DNA of 64,000 nt from Fluviispira sanaruensis (GTDB lineage Bacteria > Bdellovibrionota_B > Oligoflexia > Silvanigrellales > Silvanigrellaceae): contig NZ_AP019368.1 of NCBI RefSeq assembly GCF_004295685.1, forward strand, positions 2,798,501 through 2,862,500. The letters run 5' to 3'. The translations under genes were made by a program, and so were the position numbers. Of the stretch, positions 45,780-55,814 are shown one piece after another; position 1 is the first letter of the stretch; each line of letters begins with the position of its first letter. Under the pieces are notes generated by a model that had not been told where the DNA came from, searched no databases, and saw only the letters and a list, made by a program, of their open reading frames with translations.

Positions 45780-47041
45780 TATGTATTACAGTACCAAATG
45801 AAATTCGTAAAGTAGCAGACCGCTATAAAGATTTAATTTTAAAACTCCAAGCAATTATAATTGTATTTGTGTTCTTTTATGCTTGCATCTGTTTGGGATG
45901 AAGAGTTTATCTTCTACCGCAAGGGAATTAGGATGGAGTCAATCCCTTTCGACCATTCAAAGTAATTTATTACATAAGTTTACTGCAAATCGATTTATGA
46001 GAAGGTTACGTTCGGGAGCTTTGAATAAATTATAAAATGAAATAAATAATGAAGATTTTTGTTATGCAGTTGATGAAACTTCAAATATAAAGACAGGGAA
46101 AAATGTGTTTAGTATTGGTAATTGGGGTAAAAGCAATAATAACGTATATACGGGCCAAAAAAAATTTGTCTTTTCTCTTGTAAATAAAATAAAAGGTTAT
46201 GTATTATCTTTTACTTTATTTTATCTGTGAAAAAATTGATGGTAAAGTTATTCAATTTGGATATGAGTTAGAAATCAAACTTTTAAAAAATATTTTTGAC
46301 AAAGGATATCCAATTCTTCCTGTCGTATTAGATTCTAGTTTTGACTCGATATCTTTAATGAAGAGTTTAGATGACATGAAAGTTCCTTTTTGCATTCATA
46401 CAAAAGATAATCGAAAGGATAGGCATTGCAAATCACCTAAAATGCCTTGGAAAACATGGAAATCTCATTATAAAAATAAAACGAGATACAGTGTCAAACT
46501 TTTAAAAACTGAGCATCAAAAAAGGTCAAGGAAAACAAAGTACATACAAGAAAGCTTTGTATATATTAAGGGAAGAAAATCAATATTAAAATTAATTGCA
46601 GATTACAATAAGTTAACTGATTTCTGCCATTTTGCAATTTACGTAACTAATGATCTAAAAATGAGTGGCGGATTTCTATATGAACTTGGTAGAAAACGCT
46701 GGTTGATCGAAGAGCTATTTAGAAAATTAAAGCAAAAATTATCTTTTGGTAAGCTTTTGTGTACGGGTAAGGTAGCAGCAGATCTTTCCATCTGTCTGCC
46801 ATTTGCATTAATTATCTCCTTACATTTATCACCGAATGAATGACACCAAAAGAATGTACAATCTATAACGATTGGGACTAAGATTGATAGAATTAAAGCT
46901 GAAAATTTTGAAATAAGTCTTTATATAATTATACATAATACAAGTCATTTAATCGCCAATAAACTAAAAATAAGAAAGAGAAAAGACCGAATCAATAAAA
47001 AACCCATGGATTCCTTTGCGGAAGAACGAATTGCTTGTTAA
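45780..47041 (+). pseudogene. IS4-like DDE transposase, multiple stops
   Basis: Pieces in order: a short N-terminal part, ARELGWSQSLSTIQSNLLHK, a stop, CYAVDETSNIKTGKNVFSIG (first catalytic Asp), a frameshift near 46200, PVVLDSSFDSISLMKSLDDM (second Asp), GRKRWLIEELFRKLKQKLSF (catalytic Glu) and, in another frame, FEISLYIIIHNTSHLIANKL to a stop at 47039-47041. The order is that of IS4-type transposases. At least two stops and two frameshifts; dead. No clear terminal repeats found. Confidence 0.7.
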
Positions 47042-47074
47042 GTCGTTGGAGGAGAAGAATATTTTTTGTTTTTA

Positions 47075-48003
47075 TAAATTATTTTCTGGAAACTTGGGTT
47101 AATTTTGATGACTACGCAATTTTACTTCGTTTAATTCAACTAAACTGTGGTGGACTTCCTGATGGAGCACAAGGAGAAGAAGTCTTTAAATTTGATCACG
47201 TTGTCATAGACGAAGCACAAGATTTTGGCGCTTTGGAACTGATTGTCCTTTTAAATTCGGTCAATTCTCGCACAGGTGTTACTATAGTTGGTGATGTCAA
47301 TCAAAAAATTGCTCCTGGAAAAGAATTTGTCAGCTGGGATGAACTCGCAAAACTTTTAAACATGGGCGAAGCAAAAGTCACTCGCCTTGAACTTGGCCAT
47401 CGCTCTTCATTGCCTATTATGTGGCTTGCCGACCATGTCATTGAGTCTGAGCCTATTTTACAGGGTCGAGAAGGAACGTATCCAGAAGCAATTTCCTTTG
47501 CTTCACAAAAACTTATTATAGAATACCTTGCACAATTTATTTTAAAAAGAATCAGTGAAGAACCCAATGCGCATATCTGTATTGCCATGCGTTATAAAAA
47601 ACTTCGACCTACGTATTTAGCAGAATCAAATAAATTATTGGCTGATAAAAATATCGATATAAGAGCGGCTGAACGTGATAATTTTGCCTTTCGTAAAAGT
47701 GTTACGTTAACAAATGTTCACCAAATAAAAGGACTCGAATTCGTCTCCGTAATTGTTGTCGATGGCGATATTTACACTTGGACGTGCGATGCCGAATCGT
47801 GAAGACTGCTCTATGCGGCTCTCACGCGTGCCCAAGAAAACTTTATCGCTGTGTGCGAAGGACAACCAACCCGCCTCCTTACTTTTCTCGATGATCAAAA
47901 TTTTTGTAAACCCTTCGAACGCTTTATTACTCAACAAAACTATAAACCCGTTGAACTCAGAGATGAAGAAATTGAGGATGCATTTCATATTACGGAATTG
48001 TGA
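47075..48003 (+). pseudogene. UvrD/Rep-like SF1 helicase, 3' part, in-frame TGA
   Basis: No start codon: the frame emerges from IS sequence. Motif II HVVIDEAQDFGALE, III TIVGDVNQKIAPG, IV-like LELGHRSSLPI, V TLTNVHQIKGLEFVSVIVVD, then TGA at 47800-47802, and in the same frame motif VI LLYAALTRAQENFIAV to the natural end at 48003. Walker A and the first half are lost. Less AT-rich than the IS DNA. So 5' truncation plus a later nonsense mutation. Confidence 0.8.
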
Positions 48004-48148
48004 GAGTGGGGGTTAAATAAATTTACTTTATATGCATCTGTTTACAGATATACAAAATACTTACCAGTATAAATATTTTACACTAAATCACCAGGAAATA
48101 CTGTATTGTCCTTAATAATAGGATAATAATTATATCATAGAGGGCACG

Positions 48149-48631
48149 ATGAATGTTTTTGAGTTCAATGAAGAGAAAAGTATATCTAACAAATAAAAAC
48201 ACGGCATCGATTTCGTCGAAGCACAAGAGCTGTGGGATGATAAAGAAGGGATTGAAGTTAAAGTTAATTATCCTATCGAAGAACGATTTATTTATATTGG
48301 TATGATAAATAGCAAGACATGGAGCGCTGTATTCACTAAGAGAGGGATTAAAATTAGACTTATTTCTGTACGTAGGTCAAGGGATAATAGAAATAGCCTT
48401 AAAAAAAGTTTCCTAAATTTATCTTTCATCATTGAGGATAAAGCCTTTGACAACATATTCTTTCAGAGTTTGGGTGGCCCAAATCCTAAATTGAGTGGCT
48501 TGCTTTGCATTGACTCGATACCAAACAGCGATAGTCACATCGAGGTTATAAAAATCGACGTCACGATTTACCTTGCGATCTCGATCACTTTGAACTATCC
48601 GGAAATTCCGGATAGTTCTATCTTCTTGTAA
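48149..48631 (+). pseudogene. BrnT-type toxin, in-frame TAA
   Basis: ATG 48149: NVFEFNEEKSISNK, TAA (48194-48196), KHGIDFVEAQELWDDKEGIE, EERFIYIGMINSKTWSAVFT, KRGIKIRLISVRRSRDNR. This is a full-length BrnT sequence (KHGIDF and RIISVRRAR motifs) apart from the stop. Homology ends at about 48400; the frame then reads on across the antisense RhuM relic. No antitoxin gene follows. Independent of the BrnT fragment at 25605. Confidence 0.7.
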
Positions 48632-48810
48632 TTATTGGTATTATAAATTGACTTAATATGCTTATTTATTGTGCGAACATCAATTTCAAAAACCTCTGCC
48701 ACTTTCTTTTGCGAAAGCTAAGAGCTTTCATTTTGGAAAAAGACATCGATTTTTCTCTGCCCTTCATTGCCAGCATAAAAAATAATTTCAGATTCTATAA
48801 ATTCTTCCAT
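48419..48810 (-). pseudogene. RhuM-family protein, broken
   Basis: Minus strand, ATG 48810: IIFYAGNEGQRKIDVFFQNE, TAG (48718-48720), LSQKKVAEVFEIDVRTINKH, then a frameshift near 48625 to EDRTIRNFRIVQ, NRDVDFYNLDVTIAVWYRVN, QATQFRIWATQTLKEYVVKG, ending ILNDER and TAA. These are the consecutive signature blocks of RhuM proteins (found in pathogenicity islands and next to toxin-antitoxin or restriction genes). C-terminal part missing. Overlaps the 3' readthrough of the BrnT relic. Confidence 0.75.
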
Positions 48811-49364
48811 AGTTCACCTCTTTAAATATTGTCTTTGAATTTAAAAAGTCATTTAATACATTATTTATTTTTGGAAAACATTATAATTATTACTTTGATT
48901 TTCAAATCTGCAAGAAAAACATACTCTATTCAGAAGTTTTGCACAAGCCATAATGCCCCATTAACAAGCAATTATTTTTTGTGCCTTGTAAAAACTTAAA
49001 GATCAAAATAAAACAGCGAAAAATGAACTTTTAATAAAATAAATCTCAAAATTAAATTTTCTTGTTTACTTTTTAGTAATATACAAAATTATTTTAGAAA
49101 AAACCAAGATCTAGAATCACATTAAATTCTAATTAAATTTTATAATTTCGTTTTATAATATAATTGAAATATAAAAAATAAAAACGTGCATAAGAAAATT
49201 ATCCAAATACGGAAAACTATAATTAAATAAAATTGATATTAAATATTGGTAATCTATTTAAAAGAAAATTTGAAAATTGGTAATCTATTTTAATAAAATA
49301 ATTTTAAAATTTTGCACTCCAATATTATTAGTGCTATTTCTCTCTTTTTAAAAAAGGAGCTTTT
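48811..49364. other. AT-rich leader of the large helicase gene, with a direct repeat
   Basis: No protein-like frame. ATTGGTAATCTATTT occurs at 49245-49259 and again at 49276-49290, 31 bases apart (three helical turns), about 75 bases before the helicase start. Possibly a paired operator for a regulator of that gene. The ribosome-binding site AAAAAGGAG is at about 49350. Confidence 0.5.
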
Positions 49365-52300
49365 ATGTCCTCAGAGAGTCACCTTAAAAGGCAATTGATA
49401 AGGTATAAAGATCTTTTAGTAAATTTTTCAAGAAAAAATAGAGAACTTTATTATAAAGAGGTAAAAAATTCATCGATAAATTTATCTAAATTTCCTTTTC
49501 ATCTAAATAAATTATCCAAAAATATTGAGAGTAAATTTTCACCCATTAAAGTATTAGACTCATCCTTTTCAAATAATTTAAAAGGAGATGTGTTAGATCT
49601 ACATGAATATTTCATGTTTGATAAAATCAACGAGATAGAAAATATCCAAAATTTTACAAATAAACTTGATAAAATAAGAATTGCTGATGAAAAATTTCAA
49701 AGAGAATTTGGTATTTCTGGAGCATGGATATTAGGACCATTCTTATGTTGGAGAGCATCTGCGCAAATTTATAAGAGTGAATTTATAATTTCTCCTCTAT
49801 TTAAAGTTCCTGTTGATATTATAAAAGACAAAAAAAAGAGACTTTCTCTCACCTGTGAGACTGACACACTCCAATTCAATCAGTCCTTATTACTATTTCT
49901 AAAGCACAATTATGGGATTGATATTTTAGATAATCTCAATTTCGATGATCCAATAGAAGCATTAAACTATTTTAAGTCTGAGTTAAGCAAAGTTGGAAAA
50001 AAAATCATAGAATCTGATTACACAACTCTTCCAAAGACACCAAAAAAAGTAAAAATTATTCGTGATGAAAATGGCGACGTAATTGAACGAGTGCAATTAA
50101 AGCTAGAAGAAGAACTTTCCACAAAAGAACTTGAAATTTATAAAAGTGTAACAAATACAGAGTTTTTATTAATCGATGTCTTATATCTAGACCAACTGAA
50201 TACGAATCGAGCAATGCTTATTAATGACTATGATGGAATACTTGACATAGGACATGAGCATTCAATTTTAAATGAACTATTCAATGGCATAGCAGCTTCA
50301 TCAGAGCCAGTATTAGACAAAACACAATTAAAAGAATTAGATTCATACCAAGAAAAATACAACCACTTCGTTGTAGATATAGACGGTTCTCAACATCGGG
50401 CCATCGATAAAGCATCAAAATCGAGAGCAATTGTTATTCAAGGTCCACCAGGTACAGGAAAAAGTCAGACAATTGTCAATCTTATTGCAGATTATCTAGC
50501 GAAAGGAAAGAAAGTTTTATTTGTTTCTGAAAAGCGTCCTGCACTCGATGTTGTTTTCAATCGTATGAAAGGCGCAAATATCGAGAGCCAATCTGTGCTC
50601 ATACACAGTAGTGACTTAAATAAAACGGATCTCTATAAATCTTTTCTTGAATTATCCGAACTCAGACCAAATGAAAAAGAAGAAAAAGAGTGGATAAATA
50701 AAACGAGTTCCTTGGATAGAATTAAATCTGAAATTAATAAATACGCAGAAATTTTACAATCTGAACATCACCCTAGTTTATTAAAAATTGCCGATCTTAT
50801 TTGTATTGCAGGAATGCATAAAAAAAATTATTACATACCTGAAATATACCAAGAATTTCAGCACTTGGATTACGATGCTATTTTGGATATATCAGAATCT
50901 CTTTCATTAATACAAAATATACTTATAAAACATCCAAATTTTCAAGAAAGTCCTTGGATAAATAGATATGACTCAACGATTAACTCAACTGGATTAGATT
51001 ATGCGCTTAAAGTGCTTAATAATAAATTATGTAAAATATGCGAAGAAAAGAAAAAAATAAAATCAACTCTTATCAATATTAGTAATGAATATGAAAAATA
51101 TCCCGATAATTTTCATTTTGAATCCATACCATTACTCTATGAAAACACTGATATTTTTGAACCATTTTGGAACACATTAGGAACAGGGGCAAAAATAAAT
51201 TTTTCCGCTCTTAAAGAAAAGATTCTCGAAGAGCAAAATATTTTAAATAATAATTTTAAGCAATACTCTCTTATAAAAAATGATACTCAATTAGAAGTAA
51301 TTATTGAACTTGAACAATATTACAAAAAAAGGCGGGGATTCTTTGATTGGTTTAGTTCTGCTTTTTGGTCTTATCGAAAAATTAGAAAATCTGTCTGTCC
51401 CATTTGGGATGGAACAGCAGCAATATTTAGAAAATATATTGAATACAATTCATCTTATAGAAAAATAGGAGAATATTGTAAAGAGATTATGAAAAACTTC
51501 AAGTTTGATCGTAATAATTTATTAGAACTTGAGACTTTATTAAAAAGTAATTTTTTAACTCTGGAAAAAATTTCTCTTTACTTAACAAATGCGAATAATT
51601 TTTTACCCAAAAATCTTTTCGAGAAATGCCATATCTCATCAAATAATTTTCAAATTGTACAAAATGAAATAAAATACTTAAATAATTTATTCGATCAGAA
51701 CAAGACGTTAATAGATGAAACAGAAATAATTTGGACTTCACTAAAAGGATATATTTCTAAACTTCCAGAAATATCCAATTTAGAAGAAAAATGCAGATTT
51801 ATTCAGTTATTAATAACAAAACAAGAAGACTTAGAATTCTTAGACCAAGTAGATATTCTCTTAAACGAAATATCCACAAGATATCATTTACCAAATTTAA
51901 AAGATAAAATTGTTTCGCTTTTATTTAATAAACAAAATAATTGGTCAAGTATTTTCACTTCTTCTGTTTTAAACGGCTGGGTTGATGAAGTGCAAGCTAA
52001 CCACCATCAACTTCGCTCTTATAACAACAATGTTTTAGAAGATATTAATAAAAAATTCGTTGCAGCCGTTGAAGATCATAAAATATTATCACGCTTTGCA
52101 TTACATCAATCCTTTGCAAAAAGATGGACTGGAATAAATAGCGATCGCAGTGGATTACCGCTTCTTACTAAAGAAGCATCCAAGCAGAAAAAAGTGTTAT
52201 CGCCAAGAGAAATTATGGAAAAAGGAGCATTAAATACTATGTTCCAACTCAAACCTTGCTGGCTTATGAGTCCATTAAGTATCAGTCAAATATTACCACT

Positions 52301-53639
52301 TAAAGCGGGTTTGTTTGACGTTATTATTTTTGATGAAGCTTCACAAGTAAGAGTTGAAGACGCAATTCCTTCTATTTTTAGAGCTAAGACAATGATTGTT
52401 GTGGGTGATGATAAGCAAATGCCGCCTACTACATTTTTTTCAGGCATTTTACCGGATGACGATGATGATGAGGAAGAGGAAATATCTCCAAGCATACTTG
52501 ATTTAGCAATACAATCTTATCCCTCAGTGCTTCTTGAATGGCACTATAGAAGTCGCTCAGAAGCTTTAATAGCTTTTTCTAATCGAGCATTTTATGGGGG
52601 AAGGCTTATAGCAGCACCAAATCCACAAACTTTAAGTTCAAATAAATCAATCCGATTTACTGAAATACAAGATGCATATTTTAAAGGAAAAGAAGGAAAT
52701 GAAATAGAAGCGGAAATTGTCATTAATCATCTCATTAAACTTTTAACAGAAAATGCCAATAGATCATTTGGAATTATTGCCATGGGCATATCACAAGCAA
52801 ATGCTCTGCAAAATGTTCTTGAAAATAAAATGTCTGAAAATTCAAAAGCTGCAAAACTTTTAGAAAATGCACTTAACTTTAAAGAAGGTGATGCTGATGC
52901 AGGATTATTTATTAAAAATCTTGAGAATGTTCAAGGAGACGAAAGAGATCAAATTTTATTATCAATTGGCTATGCACCCTCAGCACCAAATAAGCAACTT
53001 CGCCTAGGATTTGGACCATTATCGAGTAGAGGTGGAGGTAGACGCTTGAATGTTGCTATTACAAGAGCAAAAAATGGCATGAATATTTTTTGTTCCTTTA
53101 ATCCAAACTCCATACCGATTGATGAAGAAATGTTCTCAACCAATCCTGAACTATGTATATTTGGTCGTTACTTACGCTATGCAAAATCAATTTCTGATGG
53201 AAATACTGAAACAACAATGGCAATATTAAATTCATTTCCAGTTTCAGGAATAATTACCACAAAAAAACCTTCTAGATTTTCCTTAGACGTAAAAAAGAAA
53301 CTCGAACAAAGAGGACACTATGTATCTGCCGAGATAGGTTCGAGCGGATTCTACATTGACCTAGCAATTCATCATCCTAATGTGCAGAGCAATTTTATCT
53401 TAGGTATTGAATGTGATGGAGCAGTTTTTCATTCCACACAATATGCACGCGATAGAGATAAAATTCGCCAGAATTTATTAGAATCAAGAGGGTGGAAAAT
53501 AATCCGGATCTGGTCTTTGGATTGGTCAAAGAATTGGGAAAAAGAAATATTGCGCATTGAAAATGCACTGCAAGCACTTTTAATTAATCCACTCAAAAAA
53601 CATAATTTCTCCTCTGAGTCAGTCAGAGTAAGTTTGTAG
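49365..53639 (+). CDS. Large SF1 helicase with C-terminal Vsr-like nuclease, possible defence protein
   Basis: 1424 residues. An N-terminal DUF4011-like part (LIRYKDLLVNFSRKNRELYY) of about 340 residues; Walker A GPPGTGKSQTIVN (360-372); a long helical insertion (~440-960); motif II IIFDEASQVRVEDAIPSI (D990, E991), VVGDDKQMPPTTFF, LEWHYRSRSEALI; motif V/VI NVQGDERDQILLSIG and GRRLNVAITRAKNGMNIFC. The last ~120 residues form a Vsr/PD-(D/E)xK nuclease: GFYIDLAIHHP (D1332), LGIECDGAVFH (E1349, D1351), DRDKIRQNLLESRGWKIIRI. Architecture resembles helicase-Vsr proteins found in phage-defence islands. Stand-alone, next to decayed toxin genes; own leader with direct repeats. Intact; activity and role inferred. 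Confidence 0.88.
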   Translation: MSSESHLKRQLIRYKDLLVNFSRKNRELYYKEVKNSSINLSKFPFHLNKLSKNIESKFSPIKVLDSSFSNNLKGDVLDLHEYFMFDKINEIENIQNFTNKLDKIRIADEKFQREFGISGAWILGPFLCWRASAQIYKSEFIISPLFKVPVDIIKDKKKRLSLTCETDTLQFNQSLLLFLKHNYGIDILDNLNFDDPIEALNYFKSELSKVGKKIIESDYTTLPKTPKKVKIIRDENGDVIERVQLKLEEELSTKELEIYKSVTNTEFLLIDVLYLDQLNTNRAMLINDYDGILDIGHEHSILNELFNGIAASSEPVLDKTQLKELDSYQEKYNHFVVDIDGSQHRAIDKASKSRAIVIQGPPGTGKSQTIVNLIADYLAKGKKVLFVSEKRPALDVVFNRMKGANIESQSVLIHSSDLNKTDLYKSFLELSELRPNEKEEKEWINKTSSLDRIKSEINKYAEILQSEHHPSLLKIADLICIAGMHKKNYYIPEIYQEFQHLDYDAILDISESLSLIQNILIKHPNFQESPWINRYDSTINSTGLDYALKVLNNKLCKICEEKKKIKSTLINISNEYEKYPDNFHFESIPLLYENTDIFEPFWNTLGTGAKINFSALKEKILEEQNILNNNFKQYSLIKNDTQLEVIIELEQYYKKRRGFFDWFSSAFWSYRKIRKSVCPIWDGTAAIFRKYIEYNSSYRKIGEYCKEIMKNFKFDRNNLLELETLLKSNFLTLEKISLYLTNANNFLPKNLFEKCHISSNNFQIVQNEIKYLNNLFDQNKTLIDETEIIWTSLKGYISKLPEISNLEEKCRFIQLLITKQEDLEFLDQVDILLNEISTRYHLPNLKDKIVSLLFNKQNNWSSIFTSSVLNGWVDEVQANHHQLRSYNNNVLEDINKKFVAAVEDHKILSRFALHQSFAKRWTGINSDRSGLPLLTKEASKQKKVLSPREIMEKGALNTMFQLKPCWLMSPLSISQILPLKAGLFDVIIFDEASQVRVEDAIPSIFRAKTMIVVGDDKQMPPTTFFSGILPDDDDDEEEEISPSILDLAIQSYPSVLLEWHYRSRSEALIAFSNRAFYGGRLIAAPNPQTLSSNKSIRFTEIQDAYFKGKEGNEIEAEIVINHLIKLLTENANRSFGIIAMGISQANALQNVLENKMSENSKAAKLLENALNFKEGDADAGLFIKNLENVQGDERDQILLSIGYAPSAPNKQLRLGFGPLSSRGGGRRLNVAITRAKNGMNIFCSFNPNSIPIDEEMFSTNPELCIFGRYLRYAKSISDGNTETTMAILNSFPVSGIITTKKPSRFSLDVKKKLEQRGHYVSAEIGSSGFYIDLAIHHPNVQSNFILGIECDGAVFHSTQYARDRDKIRQNLLESRGWKIIRIWSLDWSKNWEKEILRIENALQALLINPLKKHNFSSESVRVSL

Positions 53640-53749
53640 AAAAAAATCCATATTAGTAATTTAAGACATGTATTTTTTCTAGGCAAAACTTTCCACTTAG
53701 ATCCTTCTTTTTTCTGTCGACAAACATAAAAATAAGGAGAGGGGCGAGT

Positions 53750-54898
53750 ATGAAAGGTTCTCAGATAAAATCATTAGTAGTTTATGTGTTATTTTCAATA
53801 ATCCATATCTCCTGCAACAAAGGCAACGGAGGCACAGATTCAAATAATAGTGAACAGGCAAAAAACATAAATTCTTTGCTTAATTCAACGCCTGATAAAG
53901 CTAAATATATAGCAGATTCCATTACAATTGCTCCCATTAAAGTTACCGATAAAGCAAATAATTGCTTTGCCCATATTAAAACAGAAATGATTGGTTTCTC
54001 ACAAATTATAAATGATTATAAATTAGTGTCTGGCAAAATTGGCGGACAGAAAGGTTTAGCCCCAGCAACAGGTGTTTATGAGATTATCATTAATGGAAAA
54101 GCAAGAAAGTTATTATTTAAGCAAGGCAGAAATGATGGAGAAAATATAGCAGAATATATCGCTGCAAATTTTTATGCTTGTTTCCTCCAGGGATATGGAT
54201 CTACAGTATTCTATGCAATCAGAGATAATTCTATTAATCCAAAAATTCATAAAAAAGCTGACTTACATGAGGAAGTCTATGTTGGAACTATATTTTTTGA
54301 ACAATATAATGAAATTTTTAAGATTATGGGCCTAAAGGATCGACCAACATTTTTAACATTTCATAAAGAAAGCATTAAAGATTTTATTATTAAAAATATA
54401 GATACAAATTTGGGTGATGTGATTGCTGTTGCTTTATGGCTGGGTGATTATGACACGCATACTGCAAATATAGGCACAGCACTTGTGAATAATAAAAAAG
54501 AATTTGTGAAGGTAGATCATGGCTGGAGTTTTGCATATTTTACAGACACTATGAACTATAAAAGTGTTCCATGGTCATTATTGAAGGCAAAAGGTAAGCC
54601 GACGAATCATTTTGGTGATTACGACCGTGAAGGTTTTTTTACTAAACCTAATGGAAAATTTTTGAATAAAATAAAAGAATTAAAATCTATTGAAAAAGAA
54701 TATATTCGTCTTATTATACAATATTCATTTGCTGAAACAGATAAATTCTTTGAAGACTCTGGATATAAATCCTTTGGAGAATGGATTGGTATTGAAGAGA
54801 AAGTTCTATTAAACTCAGATAAAACTGTAAATAAAAATAAATTAATAGATTATTTAACAGATAAATTATATAAAAGAGCACAAAATGGTATAAAATAA
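53750..54898 (+). CDS. Lipoprotein with atypical (PI4K/HipA-like) kinase motifs
   Basis: 382 residues. Lipoprotein signal with Cys22 (FSIIHISCNK), so anchored on the outer or inner membrane facing the periplasm or outside. The body has kinase-like landmarks: RKLLFKQGRNDGENIAEY (K124 as ATP lysine, E131 or E135 as partner), LWLGDYDTHTANIG (D235, H237, N240, the xDxHxxN catalytic loop of PI4K/HipA-type folds) and KEFVKVDHGWSF (D256, metal-binding). No family name can be given; distantly it recalls kinase-like effector domains. Preceded by AGGAGAGGGGCGAG. Single gene 110 bases after the helicase. Function as phosphotransferase is inferred from motif order only. Confidence 0.8.
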   Translation: MKGSQIKSLVVYVLFSIIHISCNKGNGGTDSNNSEQAKNINSLLNSTPDKAKYIADSITIAPIKVTDKANNCFAHIKTEMIGFSQIINDYKLVSGKIGGQKGLAPATGVYEIIINGKARKLLFKQGRNDGENIAEYIAANFYACFLQGYGSTVFYAIRDNSINPKIHKKADLHEEVYVGTIFFEQYNEIFKIMGLKDRPTFLTFHKESIKDFIIKNIDTNLGDVIAVALWLGDYDTHTANIGTALVNNKKEFVKVDHGWSFAYFTDTMNYKSVPWSLLKAKGKPTNHFGDYDREGFFTKPNGKFLNKIKELKSIEKEYIRLIIQYSFAETDKFFEDSGYKSFGEWIGIEEKVLLNSDKTVNKNKLIDYLTDKLYKRAQNGIK

Positions 54899-55058
54899 TT
54901 TCATTATTTTATTAATCTTTAATTTAGAGTAAGACTGAATACATCCTTTTTTACTAAAATTAATTATTGAACTAAAAAATTTTAAATTGTTTTTAAAAAT
55001 TAAAATTTAATGTCTATCTCTTTAGACAAGTTTTTCTTTTAAAACGGAGAGTCTCACA

Positions 55059-55715
55059 ATGAATGATATAAATGAAACAAGCGTTCTGCAAAAAGCAAAG
55101 ATTCTTTGGGATTTTCTTTGTGCTGGAAAGTCACGCACTCAATGTGATTTAATTGTTGCTTGCGGCTCTTATGACTTAAGAGTTTGTGATTATGCCTGTT
55201 CACTAATAAAAGAGGGATATGCTGAGAAATTAGTATTCTCTGGCAATACAAGAAACTGGACAAAATATTTGTGGAATAAAACGGAAGCAGAGATTTTTTA
55301 CAATAGAGCTCTCGAACACAAGCTTCCATCAAAGAAAATTTTTCGAGAAGAGAGAGCAACAAATCTTGCAGAAAATATTTTATTTTCAACTCAACAGTTT
55401 CCGGATGCAAAAAATATACTATTTCTTACGAAAGCGAACACGGTGAGGCGACTTGGACTATCCATACCAATACAAAATCCAAATATTAGTTATAATGTAG
55501 ATGCTCCTGAATATGAGTTTCCTTGGGGTGTTTCTAATGCAGTTGGTATTTTTGGATTAATTGACGAAATGGTCGGTGATTTGCATAGAATAATTGAATA
55601 TCCAAAATTAGGTTATCAGTTAGAATGCATTGTTCCTAACGAAGTATTAGATGCATGGGAATATTTAATCAGCAAAAAATTCGATAGACATTTATTGATA
55701 GAAAAAAAATATTGA
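55059..55715 (+). CDS. YdcF/SanA-like DUF218 protein
   Basis: 218 residues, soluble. DUF218 landmarks: CDLIVACGSYDLRVCDYACS, EKLVFSGNTRNWTKYLW, EAEIFYNRALEHKLP, FREERATNLAENILFS (the E-x-x-x-x-N block) and ILFLTKANTVRRLGLS. YdcF-type proteins bind nucleotide-like ligands and have poorly known roles, some in envelope or sugar metabolism. GGAGAG precedes the ATG. First gene of a same-strand series with carbamoyltransferase, MFS and HAD genes. Confidence 0.85.
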   Translation: MNDINETSVLQKAKILWDFLCAGKSRTQCDLIVACGSYDLRVCDYACSLIKEGYAEKLVFSGNTRNWTKYLWNKTEAEIFYNRALEHKLPSKKIFREERATNLAENILFSTQQFPDAKNILFLTKANTVRRLGLSIPIQNPNISYNVDAPEYEFPWGVSNAVGIFGLIDEMVGDLHRIIEYPKLGYQLECIVPNEVLDAWEYLISKKFDRHLLIEKKY

Positions 55716-55814
55716 CAACTCTTATTTAATATCTTAATAAATTCATGATAACATTTTTTTTAAAAAAATTTCTTGATAATTCTTTTAATTTTAAAATATA
55801 TTAAGGATAATTAA

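Noticed and set aside
39369..48003. One helicase gene split by an 8-kb insertion, with its start at 39369 and its end at 48003
   Set aside because: The 39369 frame has only about 40 residues of protein-like sequence and no helicase motif; the Walker A half is found nowhere between.
48302..48631. A 109-residue plus-strand protein as a separate gene
   Set aside because: It is the 3' half of the BrnT relic reading on across the antisense RhuM relic; the true BrnT start is at 48149.
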